Assembly (NCBI RefSeq): GCF_002993885.1
Contig: NZ_CM009578.1
Span: 2,688,009 to 2,752,008, forward strand
Length of the DNA stretch: 64,000 nucleotides
Source of the DNA: Sphingopyxis lindanitolerans
GTDB lineage: Bacteria; Pseudomonadota; Alphaproteobacteria; Sphingomonadales; Sphingomonadaceae
Reading direction: 5' to 3'
Position 1 is the stretch's first letter. Every line of letters begins with the position of its first letter. Shown here piece after piece: positions 61,831 to 64,000 of this stretch. A model generated the notes under the pieces. It saw only the letters and a list, made by a program, of their open reading frames with translations. It ran no database searches and was not told the DNA's origin. Position numbers and translations under genes: made by a program.

Positions 61831-63135
61831 ATGGCGACCATCGTTCAAGCCCGCGCCGGTGCCGTCCCCCTCGGGGGTCCCTCGCGCGCTTTCGCCTATA
61901 GCTGGATCGTGTTCGCGCTGGCTTTTGGCTTGCTGATTTCCGACTATATGGCGCGGCAGGTGCTCAACGCCGTTTTCCCTTTGTTGAAGGCGCAGTGGAG
62001 CCTGAGCGACGGTCAGCTCGGGCTGTTGTCGGGCATTGTCGCGATCATGGTCGGGCTGCTCACCTTCCCGGTCTCGATGCTCGCCGACCGCTGGGGACGG
62101 GTGAAGAGCCTGACGGTGATGGCGGTGCTGTGGAGCGTGGCGACCCTGCTCTGCGCCGTCGCCCAGAGCTATGAACAGATGCTCGGCGCGCGCCTGCTCG
62201 TCGGGGTCGGCGAGGCGGCTTATGGCAGCGTCGGCATCGCGCTGGTCATCAGCGTCTTTCCCCGGAACATGCGCGCGACGCTGTCGGCGGCCTTCATGGC
62301 CGGCGGATTGGCGGGGCAGGTGCTGGGCGTGGCGCTGGGCGGGCAGATCGCCGCCAGCCACGGCTGGCGGGCGGCGTTCCTGGTCATCGGGCTCGCCGGG
62401 CTGTTGCTGGCGCTGGTCTTTCCGCTGGTGGTGCGCGAAAAGCGGATCGCCGCGCTCGACGACAGCAACAGGGCGGTCGCCGACGATTTGCCGAGCCCGC
62501 CGCGTCCGCCGCTGGGCAGCCTGTTCGCCAGCCGCACCATCATCCTCGCCTATATCGGCAGCGGCCTCCAGCTATTCTGCGCGGGATCGCTGGCGGCCTG
62601 GTTGCCGACGTTCTTCGGGCGCTATTATGGAATGCCGGTGGACCGGGCCGGACATACGGCGGCCGTCCTGTTCCTGATCTGCGGCGCCGGCATGATCCTG
62701 TGCGGCATGACGAGCGACCGGCTCGCGCGCCATCGCCCCGACCGCAAGATCGTGCTCGCGATCGCCTGTTGCCTCAGTTCGGCGACGGCGCTGTTCGTCG
62801 CCATGCAATGCCCGCCGGGCGCCGTGCAACTCGCGATACTCGCCATCGCCATGTTCCTTCTCCAGGGATCGGCAGGACCGGTCGGCGCCATGGTCGCCAA
62901 CCTGACCCCGCTGGCGATCCACGGCACCGCCTTCGCGACGCTGACGCTCGCCAACAACCTGCTCGGCTTCGCGCCGGGGCCCATTTCCACCGGCTGGCTC
63001 GCCGACCGCGTCGGGTTGCTCGGCGCCTTCAGCCTGGTCCCGCTGGTCGGTATCCTGGCCGCGCTGGTCTTTACCCTGGCGCGGAGAACCTATCTGGCCG
63101 ACCTCGCGAAAATGGCCGACGGCTCGCCCGCCTGA
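61831..63135 (+). CDS. MFS transporter
   Basis: A 434-residue MFS carrier with about 12 segments: SDYMARQVLNAVFPLLKAQW near 36, MLADRWGRVKSLTVM near 89, GVGEAAYGSVGIALVISVFP near 128. It has the aromatic-acid/ACS style common in sphingomonad catabolic clusters. It lies 81 bp after the TauD gene and is probably the inner-membrane uptake step for the same substrate. ATG 61831 follows GGAGAGA. Confidence 0.88.
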   Translation: MATIVQARAGAVPLGGPSRAFAYSWIVFALAFGLLISDYMARQVLNAVFPLLKAQWSLSDGQLGLLSGIVAIMVGLLTFPVSMLADRWGRVKSLTVMAVLWSVATLLCAVAQSYEQMLGARLLVGVGEAAYGSVGIALVISVFPRNMRATLSAAFMAGGLAGQVLGVALGGQIAASHGWRAAFLVIGLAGLLLALVFPLVVREKRIAALDDSNRAVADDLPSPPRPPLGSLFASRTIILAYIGSGLQLFCAGSLAAWLPTFFGRYYGMPVDRAGHTAAVLFLICGAGMILCGMTSDRLARHRPDRKIVLAIACCLSSATALFVAMQCPPGAVQLAILAIAMFLLQGSAGPVGAMVANLTPLAIHGTAFATLTLANNLLGFAPGPISTGWLADRVGLLGAFSLVPLVGILAALVFTLARRTYLADLAKMADGSPA

Positions 63136-63270
63136 TCGTCCAGCTCCGGCGCCCGGGCTGAAGCGCGGCGTCATATTTCGGAATCGGGATTGGCTGCGAA
63201 GCCCGGCTTTCGCTGCGCCACCGCGCGCGCGTGCGCCGCCCATATGGCGGCGGTCATGCCATGATCGACG

Positions 63271-63302
63271 TGACACCAATTATCAAAAATGTGGCACCGA
63301 TT
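63271..63302 (+). promoter_or_regulatory. AraC-type double half-site upstream of the fourth receptor
   Basis: TGACACCAATT (63271-63281) and TGGCACCGATT (63292-63302) are direct repeats 21 bp apart, directed at the receptor gene whose ATG is 64 bp on. Same spacing and orientation as at 59815. Confidence 0.7.
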
Positions 63303-63365
63303 ATGGATTCTGTGCGCCTCGATTCCATTAGTCTTTCGACAAATTACAGATGGGGAGGAATTATT

Positions 63366-64000
63366 ATGTATATCGAACAATTCCGTCATTACGCCGGCGG
63401 GTCCGCGATCGCCCTCGCGATCTGCGCCGCGACACCGGCGTTCGCGCAGGACGCCGCCGCCGCCCCCGATGCACCGGCCGCGGCGGATGGCGCCGCCGAA
63501 GCGCCCGCCTCCGATTCGGGCGATATCGTCGTCACCGCGCAAAAGCGCGAGGAGAGCGTTCAGAAAGTGGCGATTTCGATCGCGGCCTTTTCGGGCGATA
63601 CGCTCGAAACCGCCAATGTCGTCAACGTCCAGGATCTCGGCCGCGTCGCCACCAATTTCCAGGCGGCGCGCTCCTCGTCGATCGCGGCGGTCCACGTCAA
63701 CATCCGCGGCGTCGGCGCCGCGGGCAATTCGCTGATCGAGCCCAGCGTCGCGGTGTTCCAGGACGATATCTATATCCCGCGCGCCGGCTCGGTGCTCGGC
63801 AATTTCCTCGACGTTTCGGCGGTCGAGGTGCTGCGCGGCCCGCAGGGCACCCTGTTCGGCCGCAACGCCAGCGTCGGCGCGCTGTCGCTGCATTCGGCGC
63901 TGCCGACCGGCGATTTCTCGGGCGAGGTCGGCGGCGAATATGGCACCGCGGCGCGCAAGAAATTATGGGGCCACCTCAACCTGCCGGTCAGCGGCAATCT
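63366..64000 (+). CDS. TonB-dependent outer-membrane receptor, cut by window end
   Basis: The first 211 residues or so are present: signal peptide ending AFA-Q near residue 28, an Ala/Pro-rich linker, plug start GDIVVTAQKREESVQKV, and LRGPQGTLFGRNASVGALS near 158. The gene continues past the end of the window. It lies behind a double AraC half-site, so it is probably the outer-membrane entry of the BKACE/QOR/TauD cluster. ATG 63366 follows GGGGAGG. Confidence 0.92.
   Translation, partial: MYIEQFRHYAGGSAIALAICAATPAFAQDAAAAPDAPAAADGAAEAPASDSGDIVVTAQKREESVQKVAISIAAFSGDTLETANVVNVQDLGRVATNFQAARSSSIAAVHVNIRGVGAAGNSLIEPSVAVFQDDIYIPRAGSVLGNFLDVSAVEVLRGPQGTLFGRNASVGALSLHSALPTGDFSGEVGGEYGTAARKKLWGHLNLPVSGN

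Noticed and set aside
1..64000. CRISPR arrays, toxin-antitoxin, restriction or phage-defence systems, conjugation genes
   Set aside because: Searched by eye for regular spacer repeats and for typical domains; none seen. The only repeats are att sites, IS ends and short operators.

Overview
The window is high-GC DNA dense in TonB-dependent receptors, Rieske/cupin dioxygenases, BKACE enzymes, MFS carriers and IS scars. The receptors carry a DIVVTAxKRE-type plug start, and a TPR-sulfotransferase sits beside one of them. This style suggests a sphingomonad alphaproteobacterium (Sphingopyxis/Novosphingobium/Sphingobium-like). The taxon is inferred from gene style and from a recognisable alphaproteobacterial tRNA-Gly(GCC) 3' half; no rRNA or housekeeping marker is present.

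Layout. (a) A 45-bp perfect direct repeat, the 3' half of tRNA-Gly(GCC) from the anticodon to CCA, lies at 132-176 and again at 51140-51184. An intact tyrosine integrase (49734-50957) reads inward from the right copy. The roughly 51.0 kb between them is therefore read as an integrated genomic island. The 131 bases left of the first copy resemble the DNA next to this integrase, so a second, related island probably abuts on the left. (b) 0.2-3.1 kb holds island-end DNA: an 11-bp tandem repeat, a degenerate tRNA 3' end, a chimeric recombinase remnant, an IS21 istB remnant and a complete ISL3-family IS. (c) 3.2-28.5 kb is catabolic module 1: two paralogous receptors, a Rieske oxygenase, SDRs, WrbA, an MFS carrier, AtaL-like, EthD and SnoaL-like proteins, BKACE, a homogentisate-dioxygenase-like cupin, Fe-SOD, a MarR regulator, and a six-gene operon (CMD, OCD, bicupin dioxygenase, HpaH-like hydratase, HpaI-like aldolase, aldehyde dehydrogenase) divergent from a LysR gene. 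An AT-rich palindromic motif (TTTATATAAA/ACTATATAAA) recurs in five of its promoter regions. (d) 28.5-29.5 kb is an IS21/IS5 scar. (e) 29.6-48.2 kb is module 2: D-aminoacylase, DgcN, TPR-sulfotransferase, TonB receptor, APC permease, RpiR regulator and DgcA; then a LysR gene and an HglS / D-2-hydroxyglutarate dehydrogenase / aminotransferase / ALDH7 / Lrp / saccharopine dehydrogenase-like set. Together they look like D-amino-acid capture coupled to lysine/2-aminoadipate breakdown to 2-oxoglutarate. (f) 48.7-49.7 kb is an IS91/integrase/IS30 mosaic, followed by the integrase and right att site.

Right of the island (51.2-64 kb, probably chromosome) lie a glutarate module (CoA-transferase, glutaryl-CoA dehydrogenase, divergent LysR), a small hydrolase, a YeiH-like carrier with a LysR gene, and a cluster of BKACE, AraC regulator, quinone oxidoreductase, TauD-type dioxygenase, MFS carrier and a fourth receptor cut by the window end. 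Three promoters in this last cluster carry two direct copies of TGGCACCGATT-like half-sites exactly 21 bp apart, which defines a candidate AraC regulon.

No rRNA, complete tRNA, CRISPR array, conjugation gene or replication gene was seen.
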